Positions 1 to 9,163 of a DNA stretch of 64,000 nucleotides are shown here, piece by piece. The position numbers and the translations under genes are program-made. This stretch comes from Ahrensia sp. (GTDB taxonomy: Bacteria > Pseudomonadota > Alphaproteobacteria > Rhizobiales > Rhizobiaceae), in NCBI GenBank assembly GCA_002706335.1, contig PAKZ01000003.1, positions 62,001-126,000 of the forward strand, written 5' to 3'. Positions within the stretch are counted from its first letter, which is position 1, and each line of letters begins with the position of its first letter. The notes under the pieces are model-generated. The model saw only the letters and a program-made list of their open reading frames with translations. It made no database searches and was not told the DNA's origin.

Positions 1-145
1 CGGCGCGCAGCCGCCAGTCCGCCGTGGTGACGGGGGCGGCGAAGACCTTGACCAGGATCTCGTCGTCGCCCGGTTCGGGGCGGTCGATCTCGGCAATGCT
101 CAGGACATCGGCGTCGCCGTAGCTGTCTGTAATTGCGGCTCTCAT
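1..145 (-). CDS. NAD(P)-dependent quinone oxidoreductase / alcohol dehydrogenase, N-terminal part
   Basis: The gene runs off the left edge, so only the first 48 codons are visible. The protein begins MRAAITDSYGDADVL and has the GroES-like N-terminal fold typical of medium-chain dehydrogenases: an early beta-strand, then a PEPGDDEILVKV stretch, then a TTADWRLR segment. In quinone-oxidoreductase members the last position is where zinc-type enzymes have Cys; none is present here, which points to the zinc-free quinone oxidoreductase branch. It is divergent from a LysR regulator starting 86 bp away, a classic arrangement in which the regulator controls the oxidoreductase. The catalytic and NAD-binding parts are outside the window, so the substrate cannot be judged. 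Confidence 0.8.
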   Translation of the reverse strand, partial: MRAAITDSYGDADVLSIAEIDRPEPGDDEILVKVFAAPVTTADWRLRA

Positions 146-231
146 CGTTTCGTTCCTATCCGAAGTTTGCGATGGAGGCGATATATTCATGCATATCCGC
201 AGAGTGAATTGACCAAAAATCGTCTTCTGAT

Positions 232-1152
232 ATGCGTTTTCGCATGGATTGGCGATCGGTGAAATTCGACTGGAACCGGGCGCGCGCCTTCCTCGTCACG
301 GCCGAGGAGGGATCGCTGTCGGCGGCGGCGCGGGCGCTCGGCATGGCGCAGCCAACGCTCGGCCGGCAGGTCGACGCGCTGGAAGAGGAACTCGGCGTGG
401 TGCTGTTCGAGCGCGCCGGACGCGGACTGACGCTGACGCCGGCAGGGCTGGAACTGCTCGACCATGTGCGCGCCATGGGCGAGGCGGCGGGACGCGTCTC
501 GCTGACGGCTTCCGGGCAGGCGCAGTCGATCGAAGGCACCATCTGCATCACCGCAAGCGAAATCTATTCGGCCTATCTGCTGCCGCCGATCGTCGCGCGG
601 CTGAGGCGCGAGCAGCCGGGGATCGAGGTGGAGATCGTCGCCTCGAACGCGGCGATCGACCTGAAGCGGCGCGAGGCGGATATCGCCATCCGCTCGTTCC
701 GGCCGACCCAGCCGGACCTGATCGCGAAGAAGGTCGGCGACGATCTCGCGCGGCTCTATGCGGCGGAGAGCTATCTGGAGCGGATCGGCAATCCGGTGAC
801 GCCGGAGGAGCTTTCGGCGGCGGATTTCATCGGGTTCGACACGACATCGGTGATGGTCGACGGTCTGAACCGGCTCGGCCTCTCGCTGACGCAGAAGAAC
901 TTTCCGGTGCTGACCGGCAACCACCTGGTGCATTGGGAGCTGGTGAAGGCGGGGGTTGCCATCGGCATCGTGCCCGAGGCCATCGGCGACCGCGAGCCCG
1001 GCGTGCGGCGCGTGCTCAAGGATTTCACGCCGATGGAATTCCCGATCTGGCTGACGGCGCATCGCGAACTCAACACCAGTCGGCGGGTGCGTATGGTATT
1101 CGACCTGCTGGCCGAGGAACTGGGCAGACCGGCCGTCGGAGCAGCGCTGTGA
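232..1152 (+). CDS. LysR family transcriptional regulator
   Basis: This 306-residue protein has LysR-type architecture. A winged helix-turn-helix covers roughly residues 12-70 (FLVTAEEGSLSAAARALG, then QPTLGRQVDALEEELG), and a substrate-binding-like effector domain follows from about residue 95 (GTICITASEIYSAYLLPPI). It resembles the small LysR group next to oxidoreductase genes rather than the classical metabolic activators. It is divergent from the oxidoreductase at the left edge and probably controls it; the 86-bp gap would contain both promoters. ATG at 232 is used; a second in-frame ATG at 244 is possible because neither has a strong ribosome binding site. Confidence 0.9.
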   Translation: MRFRMDWRSVKFDWNRARAFLVTAEEGSLSAAARALGMAQPTLGRQVDALEEELGVVLFERAGRGLTLTPAGLELLDHVRAMGEAAGRVSLTASGQAQSIEGTICITASEIYSAYLLPPIVARLRREQPGIEVEIVASNAAIDLKRREADIAIRSFRPTQPDLIAKKVGDDLARLYAAESYLERIGNPVTPEELSAADFIGFDTTSVMVDGLNRLGLSLTQKNFPVLTGNHLVHWELVKAGVAIGIVPEAIGDREPGVRRVLKDFTPMEFPIWLTAHRELNTSRRVRMVFDLLAEELGRPAVGAAL

Positions 1153-1223
1153 CGAAACGACCCGCCGGCTTGTCCGCGCTGCGGTTCGCGCCAAGTTAAC
1201 CGCAAACGGAGAGATTGAGGACG

Positions 1224-2129
1224 ATGATGAGGATCGCCGCGCTGGCGCTTGCCGCACTGCTGCCCCTGCCGCTGCCGGCGGTCCGAGCCGCCGACAATCC
1301 GCTGATCGGGACGGTATGGAGCGGGACGGGCGAGGCAGTTGCCGACGAAACAGTCGAGGAAGCCGTGCGCGCCGCCGATTATGTGCTGATTGGCGAGATC
1401 CACGACAATCCGGAGCATCACGCGATTCAGGCGCGGCTGATCCGCGCGATGACGGAAGCCGGCCGCCAGCCGGCTGTTGTCTTCGAGATGGTACCACGCG
1501 GCCTGCAGAGCGAACTGGATGATTTCGAGGCGGAGGGATCACGCGATGTCGCGGGGCTCGGCCAGCGGCTGAAATGGGAGGAGCGCGGCTGGCCCAACTG
1601 GTCCACCTATCAGCCGATCGCCGAAGCGGCGCTGGCGGCGCATCTTTCGCTTTATGCCGGAGATCTCGACCGCGAGACGATCCGCGCCATCGGCAAGGGC
1701 GAGCGGCCATTCGAGCCCGCCGCCGCCTATTCCGACGCGATGCGCGAAAACCTTGCCGAGGAACTGCGGATTTCGCATTGCGACCTGCTGCCGGACGAGG
1801 CGATCGGCCCGATGATCAAGGTGCAGCAGGCGCGCGACACGGCGATGGCCACGGCCATGCTGGACTATGGCGTCGAGGACGGCGCGGTGCTGATCTCGGG
1901 GTCGGGCCATGCGCGCAAGGATCGCGGCGTGCCCTTCGTGCTGGCGGCGCGGGAGCCGGGCCGATACGTTGTCTCGATCGGACTGATGGAAGTGCGTGAT
2001 GGCGCGACGGAGTTTTCCGACTATCCCGATGAGGGCGAGACCGCGCTGCCCTTCGATTTCGTGATGTTCACAGCCAGGGCCAACGACATCGACCATTGCG
2101 CGGCGCTGAAGAAGCAGATGGGCAAGTAG
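1224..2129 (+). CDS. ChaN family protein (haem-binding uptake / Tiki-like), secreted
   Basis: The 301-residue product has a signal peptide (hydrophobic run about residues 4-20, ending AVRA). A ChaN domain follows, with the family's GEIHDNPEHH motif at residues 57-66 and a VVFEM strand near 85-89. ChaN members bind haem or iron at the envelope in some bacteria, but the biochemical role here is inferred only from the fold. No lipobox cysteine is present, so it is probably periplasmic rather than a lipoprotein. The start is ATG 1224, preceded by TTGAGG; ATG 1227 is equally possible. It ends 3 bp before the stop codon of the convergent MscS gene, so both genes have almost no 3' space. Confidence 0.82.
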   Translation: MMRIAALALAALLPLPLPAVRAADNPLIGTVWSGTGEAVADETVEEAVRAADYVLIGEIHDNPEHHAIQARLIRAMTEAGRQPAVVFEMVPRGLQSELDDFEAEGSRDVAGLGQRLKWEERGWPNWSTYQPIAEAALAAHLSLYAGDLDRETIRAIGKGERPFEPAAAYSDAMRENLAEELRISHCDLLPDEAIGPMIKVQQARDTAMATAMLDYGVEDGAVLISGSGHARKDRGVPFVLAAREPGRYVVSIGLMEVRDGATEFSDYPDEGETALPFDFVMFTARANDIDHCAALKKQMGK

Positions 2130-2132
2130 CTT

Positions 2133-3254
2133 TCAGGCTGCCGGCGCTTCCTCGAGCTTGCCGTCTATGCGGGTCAGTTCGGCGCGGAAGCGCGGCAGGG
2201 CCTTCGGATACTCGGCTTGCAGCCATGCGATCAGTTTTTCGCGGACCTCGCAGCGCAGCTCCCATGCGGCGATGGAGTTGCGCGCGCTCATGATACCGCG
2301 AATGACGATGGTCTTTTCGTTGGCGTCGGTCATGTGCATCTTGGCCACCTGACCATCCCAGAGAGACGAGGCCTCTATAAGTTCCACCAGTTTCCGGCGC
2401 AGGGTTTCGACCGGCACCGAATAGTCGACATGCCATGTCACCGCACCGATGATCGATGTGCCCTCGCGGGTCCAGTTCTCGAAGGGTTTCTCGATGAAAT
2501 AGGATAGCGGCACGACCATGCGCCGCCAGTCCCAGATACGCACCACGACATAGGTGGCGCCGATCTCCTCGATCCAGCCCCACTCGCCCTCGACGATGAC
2601 CACATCCTCCAGCCGGATCGGCTGGGGGAGCGCGATCTGCACGCCGGCGATCAGGTTGGCGAGGACCGGGCGGGCTGCGAAGCCGACGGCGAGGCCGGCG
2701 ACACCGGCGGAGGCGAAAAGGCTGACGCCATACTGGCGCACGCCGTCGAAGGTGAGCAGCACGAAGGAGGCGGCGACGAGGAAGATCAGAATGTTGGCAG
2801 TGCGCCGCAGCACGCGGATCTGGGTGACGACCTTGCGGGCGCGCACATTGTCCTCGCCGTCCTCGGTTTCGAGACGGTGGCCGCGCATCAGACGGTCGGT
2901 GAAGAGATTGGTCAGGAGGATCGCGGTCCAGCCGAGCAGGCCGATCATGATGACCGAAATGGTGCGAGCGACCGCGTCCTGAAACTCCATCGGCAAGCCG
3001 GAGGCGGAGACGCCCACCGACACGGCGAGCAGGATTATGGCGAGGCGGGCCGGATTGCGGGCGCGGGCAAGCGCCTGACGCCACCATGAACTGCGGCGCA
3101 ACATGCGCCCCAGAGCCCGCCACAGGACCGCATGGACAGCCCAGCCGACGAGGATCGCAATCGCGAGCAGGATGAGCGGCCATGCCCAGAGGGACGCCAG
3201 CATATAGGTGTCCACAATGGCCTCTTCGGCGGTTTCGACGATCTCTTCGGGCAT
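2133..3254 (-). CDS. MscS family mechanosensitive ion channel
   Basis: A 373-residue membrane protein with four or five hydrophobic segments (about residues 19-46, 72-88, 98-117 and 154-171). These lead into the MscS pore helix near 177-208, rich in Gly and Ala (AGVAGLAVGFAARPVL). The beta domain follows, with IRLEDVV and a GWIEEIGATYVVVR stretch typical of the family. Such channels open under membrane tension and release solutes during hypo-osmotic shock; here this is inferred from homology. It has more N-terminal membrane segments than E. coli MscS and a C-terminal cytoplasmic cage region. The ATG at 3254 is preferred to an upstream TTG. Confidence 0.9.
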   Translation of the reverse strand: MPEEIVETAEEAIVDTYMLASLWAWPLILLAIAILVGWAVHAVLWRALGRMLRRSSWWRQALARARNPARLAIILLAVSVGVSASGLPMEFQDAVARTISVIMIGLLGWTAILLTNLFTDRLMRGHRLETEDGEDNVRARKVVTQIRVLRRTANILIFLVAASFVLLTFDGVRQYGVSLFASAGVAGLAVGFAARPVLANLIAGVQIALPQPIRLEDVVIVEGEWGWIEEIGATYVVVRIWDWRRMVVPLSYFIEKPFENWTREGTSIIGAVTWHVDYSVPVETLRRKLVELIEASSLWDGQVAKMHMTDANEKTIVIRGIMSARNSIAAWELRCEVREKLIAWLQAEYPKALPRFRAELTRIDGKLEEAPAA

Positions 3255-3351
3255 CAATCCTTACACGGCTTGCCGGGACATGGCCGCGCCGCAAAGGGCA
3301 CGGGAGACTCATTGTTGCCCCTGAGTTAGAGCGAGTCTACCGCAGTGCAAC

Positions 3352-3380
3352 AAAAAACCCGCGGGAAGGTTCCCGCGGGT
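3352..3380 (-). terminator. Rho-independent terminator of groESL
   Basis: Just downstream of the groEL stop, the minus strand has a GC-rich inverted repeat (ACCCGCGGGAA / TTCCCGCGGGT, almost no loop) followed by a run of six T residues. It is a textbook intrinsic terminator for the groES-groEL transcript. Confidence 0.88.
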
Positions 3381-3410
3381 CGATAGTCAGTCAGAGGCTG
3401 TTCGGCCGGA

Positions 3411-5054
<1,644 letters not shown>

Positions 5055-5060
5055 TTACGC

Positions 5061-5375
5061 TCAGGCGGCAATCTTTGCCGCGGCTTCGGCCTCGATGACG
5101 CCCATGACGTCGGATTCCTTCATGATCAGGTAATCCGAGCCTTCAAGCTTGATCTCGGTGCCGGACCACTTGCCGAACAGGATGCGGTCGCCAACCTTGA
5201 CGTCGAGCGGCTGGATCGCGCCCTTCTCGTCGCGCGCGCCGGAACCGACGGCGACAACTTCGCCCTCGGACGGCTTTTCCTTGGCTGTATCAGGAATGAT
5301 GATTCCGCCAGCCGTCTTTTCCTCGGCTTCGATGCGGCGGACCAGAATGCGGTCATGCAATGGACGGAACTTCAT
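5061..5375 (-). CDS. groS: Co-chaperonin GroES
   Basis: A 104-residue GroES, the heptameric lid of GroEL. It has the canonical start [14 protein letters not shown], the mobile loop region around [17 protein letters not shown], and the C-terminal [16 protein letters not shown]. The ATG at 5375 is chosen because an AGGAGG ribosome binding site lies just upstream and family members begin there; an in-frame extension upstream would add seven non-conserved residues. It is the first gene of the groES-groEL operon, with a CIRCE element and a candidate heat-shock promoter upstream. Confidence 0.98.
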   Translation of the reverse strand: MKFRPLHDRILVRRIEAEEKTAGGIIIPDTAKEKPSEGEVVAVGSGARDEKGAIQPLDVKVGDRILFGKWSGTEIKLEGSDYLIMKESDVMGVIEAEAAAKIAA

Positions 5376-5483
5376 GCGTGTTTTCCTCCTGGACAAACGA
5401 TGTTGAGAAGAGTTCCGCCGGCCGCCGTTCCCTTCGAACCGGCGGCTGGCGCGCGATCCGGATGGCGGCTTCGCGCGCCGGGA

Positions 5484-5512
5484 ATCTGGTTTCGAATATT
5501 TTCGGTTTCAAG
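5484..5512 (-). promoter_or_regulatory. Candidate RpoH (heat-shock sigma) promoter of groESL
   Basis: On the minus strand, CTTGAA (5512-5507) and CCAGAT (5489-5484) are separated by 17 bp. This resembles the alphaproteobacterial RpoH promoter pattern (CTTGAA ... CCATnT). It lies between the CIRCE element and groES, about 110 bp before the start codon. It is a prediction from consensus only. Confidence 0.5.
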
Positions 5513-5529
5513 AGGGGCGAAAGAAAAAA

Positions 5530-5556
5530 TTAGCACTCGCCAGAGTGGGCTGCTAA
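5530..5556. promoter_or_regulatory. CIRCE element (HrcA operator)
   Basis: The sequence reads TTAGCACTC-N9-GGCTGCTAA. The left arm matches the CIRCE consensus exactly; the right arm matches GAGTGCTAA at seven of nine positions. CIRCE with the consensus 9-bp spacer is bound by the HrcA repressor and is common upstream of alphaproteobacterial groESL. The imperfect arm may weaken HrcA binding. Confidence 0.85.
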
Positions 5557-5629
5557 CAAACTGATATCATTGACAGAATCAGATTTTTTCGTAGCCTTCT
5601 CCGGTGCAATAGTCCGAAAAGGAGTGGCA

Positions 5630-5902
5630 ATGCAAGGCAAGAGCGCTTTCGAATTGCAACTGGAAGGTTACGGGCTGACCACAGCCCATATCCTCTATCG
5701 CATGCCGGACCATCCGGGCATCCTGCAGACCTATGTCTGGCAGGACTACGACCTGGCTCCGGAGTTTCCGCAGATGTACGGCTTTCTAGACTTCTGGGAG
5801 AGCAATCTCGACGGCCCGCTGCATTCGGTGCGCTACTCGCACCAGAAGCTGATCAAGCCGGGAGAGTTCCGCCGAGTCGACGGCGAGATCCTGCTGAACT
5901 AG
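5630..5902 (+). CDS. usg: Usg family protein
   Basis: A 90-residue protein matching the alphaproteobacterial Usg family (LEGYGLTTAHILYRMPDHP, then LQTYVWQDYDLAP, then LDGPLHSVRY). The family was historically linked to phosphoribosylanthranilate isomerase genes, but its biochemical role is not settled. The ATG at 5630 is chosen over an upstream ATG at 5570 because AAAAGGAG sits 5 bp before it and the extra 20 residues are not conserved in character. It is divergent from groES, and its upstream region overlaps the CIRCE segment, so co-regulation by heat shock is possible. Confidence 0.85.
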   Translation: MQGKSAFELQLEGYGLTTAHILYRMPDHPGILQTYVWQDYDLAPEFPQMYGFLDFWESNLDGPLHSVRYSHQKLIKPGEFRRVDGEILLN

Positions 5903-5911
5903 GGACATGCC

Positions 5912-6601
5912 CTAGTCGAGCGCCAGAACATCCGAGACGAGCCGCACGCGCTCGTCGGCCGTCTCGACCACGATGACCGCGTCGCCGCCTGCCTCGACGG
6001 TTTTGGCGGGAACTTCGATTTCGACCGAAAGCTTGCCGGCAGTGTCGGTCTCGACCGTATCCAGAACGGTCAGGCTGTCGCCGCGGCGAAGGGCGATCCT
6101 GACCTCCTTGTTTCCGGGAAGGCCTGACGCCTCCACTTCGTAGGTGCCGTCGCCCTTTTTCCCGACATCGACCTGCGGACCGGGCGACGGTTCGGCGTTG
6201 TCGCCCGGCAGGCCGATGCGTTCGCCGAATTCCGAGATTTCGCGGCTCAGGTCGGGCGTCTCCGCCAGATAGTCGGAGACGGTCTTGCCGGCCGAATTGG
6301 CGGCGTCCCGGATATTGCGGCCGGCATCCTCCATCGCGTTGCGCGCCCGGCCGAGGAAGTCGTCGACCTCATCCTCGTCGAAGACCGGCATTTTCAGCTT
6401 GCCCTCGGGGAGGTCGGCGACCGTCTCAGCGTCGTTGACGCGCAGGATTTCCTCCGGCTCGGTGCCGCAGCGCGCGGCGAGCTGTTCAAGCGTCTCGCCC
6501 GGCTGCATCTCCTCGATCAGGCCGCAGGTGGAACGCGCCATGGCGGGGGAAGCCAAGGCGGTCGTGGCGGCGATGACGATCAGAAAGGATGTGCGGCGCA
6601 T
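5912..6601 (-). CDS. Secreted LysM-like protein
   Basis: The 229-residue product has a signal peptide (about residues 1-22, ending AMA). A LysM-like module follows (about residues 27-72: MQPGETLEQLAARCGTEPEE, then ILRVNDAE, then LPEGKLKMP). LysM modules bind peptidoglycan or chitin-like glycans. The middle is an acidic, alanine-rich helical linker. The C-terminal 90 residues look like a beta-sandwich (DGTYEVEASGLPGNKEVRIAL, then SLTVLDTVETD), similar in character to bacterial adhesive or inhibitor-like domains. No catalytic motif is visible, so it is probably an envelope binding protein of unknown function. Start supported by GGGAGA upstream of ATG. Confidence 0.75.
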   Translation of the reverse strand: MRRTSFLIVIAATTALASPAMARSTCGLIEEMQPGETLEQLAARCGTEPEEILRVNDAETVADLPEGKLKMPVFDEDEVDDFLGRARNAMEDAGRNIRDAANSAGKTVSDYLAETPDLSREISEFGERIGLPGDNAEPSPGPQVDVGKKGDGTYEVEASGLPGNKEVRIALRRGDSLTVLDTVETDTAGKLSVEIEVPAKTVEAGGDAVIVVETADERVRLVSDVLALD

Positions 6602-6664
6602 GTCGGTCTCCCGGGTTCATGGAACTTACTTCCATAACCAGCGGGACGTGCAGATGGTTCCGTT

Positions 6665-7246
6665 TCAGCCGGTTGCGCCTCGGCCGCACCAGGTTTCCGC
6701 CGGCTCGCGGCGGCCGCGCCATGTGACGGCAAGGGCACGGCCAACGAGAATGTCGCCGACATCGCCCGTCGGCGTCGCCAGGGCTGCCAGCGTGCGGCCA
6801 TAGCGATCCTCGCCGCGGCGATGAATCCGGATCGGCTGGCTGTGCAGGAGGGAGGCAAGTTCCCGCGTCGCGGCGCCGGCGCGCTCACTTTCGGCGGGGC
6901 AGCGCGCCTTGACCTCGGGCGCGTCGATATTGACGAGGCGGATCTTCTCGCCGTCGAGCCAGACCGTGTCGCCGTCGACCACGCAATTGATCCGGCGGCC
7001 AGAGCCGCAGATCGGCATAGGGCGCGGCGCGACGGCTCCGGCGAAGTCGGGCGCGGGTTGCGGCGCATAGGCGCTGGTGGTCATGCGATCGACAAGGCCG
7101 GTGACCTTCGCGAGATCGAGGCCGCCGGTCTGTCCATAGAGGATCGCGGCGCCGATGCCGATTAGGACGAAGGCCGTCCCGACCAGCCCGGTCCGCACCA
7201 GTTGCGGGAGGTAACGCCGCCCGGCGATTCGCGAATGCTGAGACAT
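6665..7246 (-). CDS. Membrane-anchored thermonuclease family (SNase-like) protein
   Basis: A 193-residue protein with one N-terminal transmembrane segment (about residues 17-37) and a C-terminal SNase-like (staphylococcal nuclease) domain. Conserved positions are intact: DGDT at 91-94, R103, DAPE at 108-111 and a RYGR segment at 148-151. These correspond to the Ca2+-binding and catalytic positions of staphylococcal nuclease. It ends with a TWRGRREPAETWCG tail shared almost exactly with the second SNase-like protein nearby (8324-8926). Location would be the outer face of the inner membrane. Nuclease activity is predicted, not shown. Confidence 0.85.
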   Translation of the reverse strand: MSQHSRIAGRRYLPQLVRTGLVGTAFVLIGIGAAILYGQTGGLDLAKVTGLVDRMTTSAYAPQPAPDFAGAVAPRPMPICGSGRRINCVVDGDTVWLDGEKIRLVNIDAPEVKARCPAESERAGAATRELASLLHSQPIRIHRRGEDRYGRTLAALATPTGDVGDILVGRALAVTWRGRREPAETWCGRGATG

Positions 7247-7418
7247 GGCGCGGAGCGTGGCCGCAAGGCGTTACTTTTCCGTTCAAGGACCCCTTTGCGC
7301 CGATAATCTCTCGAACGCTTCCCGATGGTGCGTTCGGTCACAGCACGAGCGGGACTTTCCATGCATCACTGGCCTCAACGAGCACTTCCGCTCTCAAGAC
7401 CAGGCAGAGGAAATGATC

Positions 7419-7691
7419 ATGAGAACCATCACAATTCACCGCGCCGCCACGCGCAACGCCCTGCGCCTCATGGCCGCCATGACAGCTGTTGCCGCCATCG
7501 CAGGCCAGGCCCAGGCGGCCAATCACACCGACCGCGTATCCTGCTATTTCTATGTGAATGACGGCTGCTACAACCACTCTCCCAATTGCACGAGAGATGA
7601 GTACGAGAGCCTGCTGGAGAATTGCGACACGGAATATCCGTTCGTGAAGACGCGCAGCCTGCGCGGCCCGAAGTCCTTCAAACTGCAGTAA
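7419..7691 (+). CDS. Small secreted four-cysteine protein of unknown function
   Basis: This 90-residue protein has a convincing signal peptide (positive N-terminus, hydrophobic stretch about 14-28, cleavage after AQA near 33). The mature region is about 57 residues with four cysteines (42, 50, 57 and 69), consistent with two disulfides in the periplasm or outside the cell. The spacing C-x7-C-x6-C-x11-C does not match a family I recognise. The C-terminus is basic. ATG 7419 has an AGAGGA site upstream; ATG 7413 is an alternative. A strong terminator follows directly, so it is probably transcribed alone. Function unknown. Confidence 0.7.
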   Translation: MRTITIHRAATRNALRLMAAMTAVAAIAGQAQAANHTDRVSCYFYVNDGCYNHSPNCTRDEYESLLENCDTEYPFVKTRSLRGPKSFKLQ

Positions 7692-7713
7692 GCGCGATCC
7701 GCGCCGGAAACGA

Positions 7714-7743
7714 TGCGGCCGGGAAACCGGCCGCATTTTCTTT
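7714..7743 (+). terminator. Rho-independent terminator after the small secreted protein
   Basis: A perfect 9-bp GC-rich stem (TGCGGCCGG / CCGGCCGCA) with a GAAA tetraloop, followed by TTTTCTTTT. Confidence 0.9.
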
Positions 7744-7788
7744 TGCGCGGCGACGGGAGAGGATATGCGGCGTGAAAGGAGACCACGC

Positions 7789-8217
7789 ATGCCGATGCCT
7801 CAGGAGTATTTCGCCGCCTCACGCGATTTCGACGCCTTCATGGCGGACGCCAAGGCCGCGCTCGGCCACGGATCGCATCATCAGACTTACACCACGGTAC
7901 AGGCGGTGCTGACCGTTTTCAGACGGCGGCTATCGGTGGGCGACGCGCTTCGGTTCGCGGATGCGCTGCCGCCGGTGCTGCGCGCGATCTTCGTTTCGGA
8001 CTGGGACGCGGAGCAAGCTAAAAGGCCGTTCGGCCCGCGCGAGGCGATGGAGGCCGAGGTCAGGGCGTTTCGCGAACATCACAATTTCGCACCGTCCGAT
8101 GCGATTTCCACGGTCGGGGAGGTCTTGCGAAAGCATGTCGACATACGGGACTTCGAGCGCGTTCTGGCCACGCTACCGGATGAGGCACGGGCCTACTGGA
8201 ACCTGGAGGGAGAGTAA
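7789..8217 (+). CDS. DUF2267 domain protein
   Basis: A 142-residue soluble, helical protein that matches DUF2267. The core FDAFMADAKAALGHGSHHQTY, then TTVQAVLTVFRRRLSVGDALRFADALPPVLRAIF, is the family hallmark. These small proteins are widespread in Proteobacteria, often duplicated, and have no settled biochemical role. ATG 7789 is chosen because AAGGAG lies about 10 bp upstream and the domain begins soon after. It lies between the terminator of the small secreted protein and a convergent SNase-like gene, so it is probably monocistronic. Confidence 0.83.
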   Translation: MPMPQEYFAASRDFDAFMADAKAALGHGSHHQTYTTVQAVLTVFRRRLSVGDALRFADALPPVLRAIFVSDWDAEQAKRPFGPREAMEAEVRAFREHHNFAPSDAISTVGEVLRKHVDIRDFERVLATLPDEARAYWNLEGE

Positions 8218-8323
8218 GCGTCCGCCGCTGCAGGGGTGCTGCCAAGCGACGCGGACCCTTTTCGGGCCTTCAAGCCTCGACAGGATTGCACCGCGAACAA
8301 GAAGGGCGGCTGGCGGCGCGCCT

Positions 8324-8926
8324 TCAGCCGCCGCACCAGGTGGAGACGGGCTCCTCACGGCCTTTCCAGGTCGCGGCGACATTGAAGCGGACCATCTTGC
8401 GGCCGACATCGCCCTCGGACGTGTGAACCTCGGCGAGGACGCGGCCGAAGGCGTCGCGACCCTTGCCGCGCAGTTCGATCGGCTGATTGTCCAGCAATTG
8501 CTGCAGCGTGGCGCGCGCCTCACGCGCCCGGGCGGTCTCCGACAGGCACCGCCCCTCCAGTTGCGGCGCGTCGATATTGGCGATGCGGATCTCTTCGCCG
8601 TTCAGCCAGAATATCTCCCCGTCGACCACACAGTTCTCGTTCGCGCCGCTGCCGCAAAACGGCATGGGTCTGGCTTCAAGCCCCTCATAGAAGTCGTAGC
8701 CCTGGGCGACATCGCCGGTCAGCGAACTGGTGAAGAAACTCTCGGGTTCGGCCTCGAAGACCGTTTCGACCGGCTCGTCGCTGTCCAGCAGAAACCAGGG
8801 CGTGCCGCCGATGAGCGCGAAAACAATGACCACGACGAAGGCGATCAGCGAGCGGGCCGAAAAGAATCGTGCGCCGCGCCCGTATGTTTCAACGGCGAGG
8901 AGAAGATCCGGATCGCTATTTCGCAT
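8324..8926 (-). CDS. Membrane-anchored SNase-like protein with altered active site
   Basis: About 200 residues: a transmembrane helix (about 24-42), an acidic linker, and an SNase-like domain. It is a clear paralog of the protein at 6665-7246, sharing ARPMPxCGSG before the domain and a C-terminal TWKGREEPVSTWCG. Key positions differ: the DGDT motif reads DGEI (102-105), so the second Asp is Glu and the Thr is Ile, and the DAPE motif reads DAPQ (119-122), so the catalytic Glu is Gln. The Arg positions (R114, R162) remain. By family knowledge this should reduce or abolish nuclease activity. The start is uncertain; an ATG at 9013 would add 29 basic residues. Confidence 0.75.
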   Translation of the reverse strand: MRNSDPDLLLAVETYGRGARFFSARSLIAFVVVIVFALIGGTPWFLLDSDEPVETVFEAEPESFFTSSLTGDVAQGYDFYEGLEARPMPFCGSGANENCVVDGEIFWLNGEEIRIANIDAPQLEGRCLSETARAREARATLQQLLDNQPIELRGKGRDAFGRVLAEVHTSEGDVGRKMVRFNVAATWKGREEPVSTWCGG

Positions 8927-9163
8927 CGTGTCTGATTTCGCTGTTCTTCGCGGCCTGTCGCGGCGACGTTCTTGTTCTTGTTGCAGCGCATTATCGGGCT
9001 GTCTCCTTACCATCCGGTTGGGAAAGCCCGGTAAATTCGAGGGGGTCAGTCAAGACAGGCGAAACTTTCGTTAACGGGCCGGCCCTTTTCTTCCCGGCAC
9101 GCCTGTCCTATGCGTGGAGCGGGCCCGGAGCCCGGCATGCCAACGCCAGCAAGGGAGGCCGGC

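Noticed and set aside
187..1710. Long minus-strand open frame over the LysR and ChaN genes
   Set aside because: Arg/Ala/Pro-rich translation without domain similarity, and two recognisable proteins occupy the plus strand.
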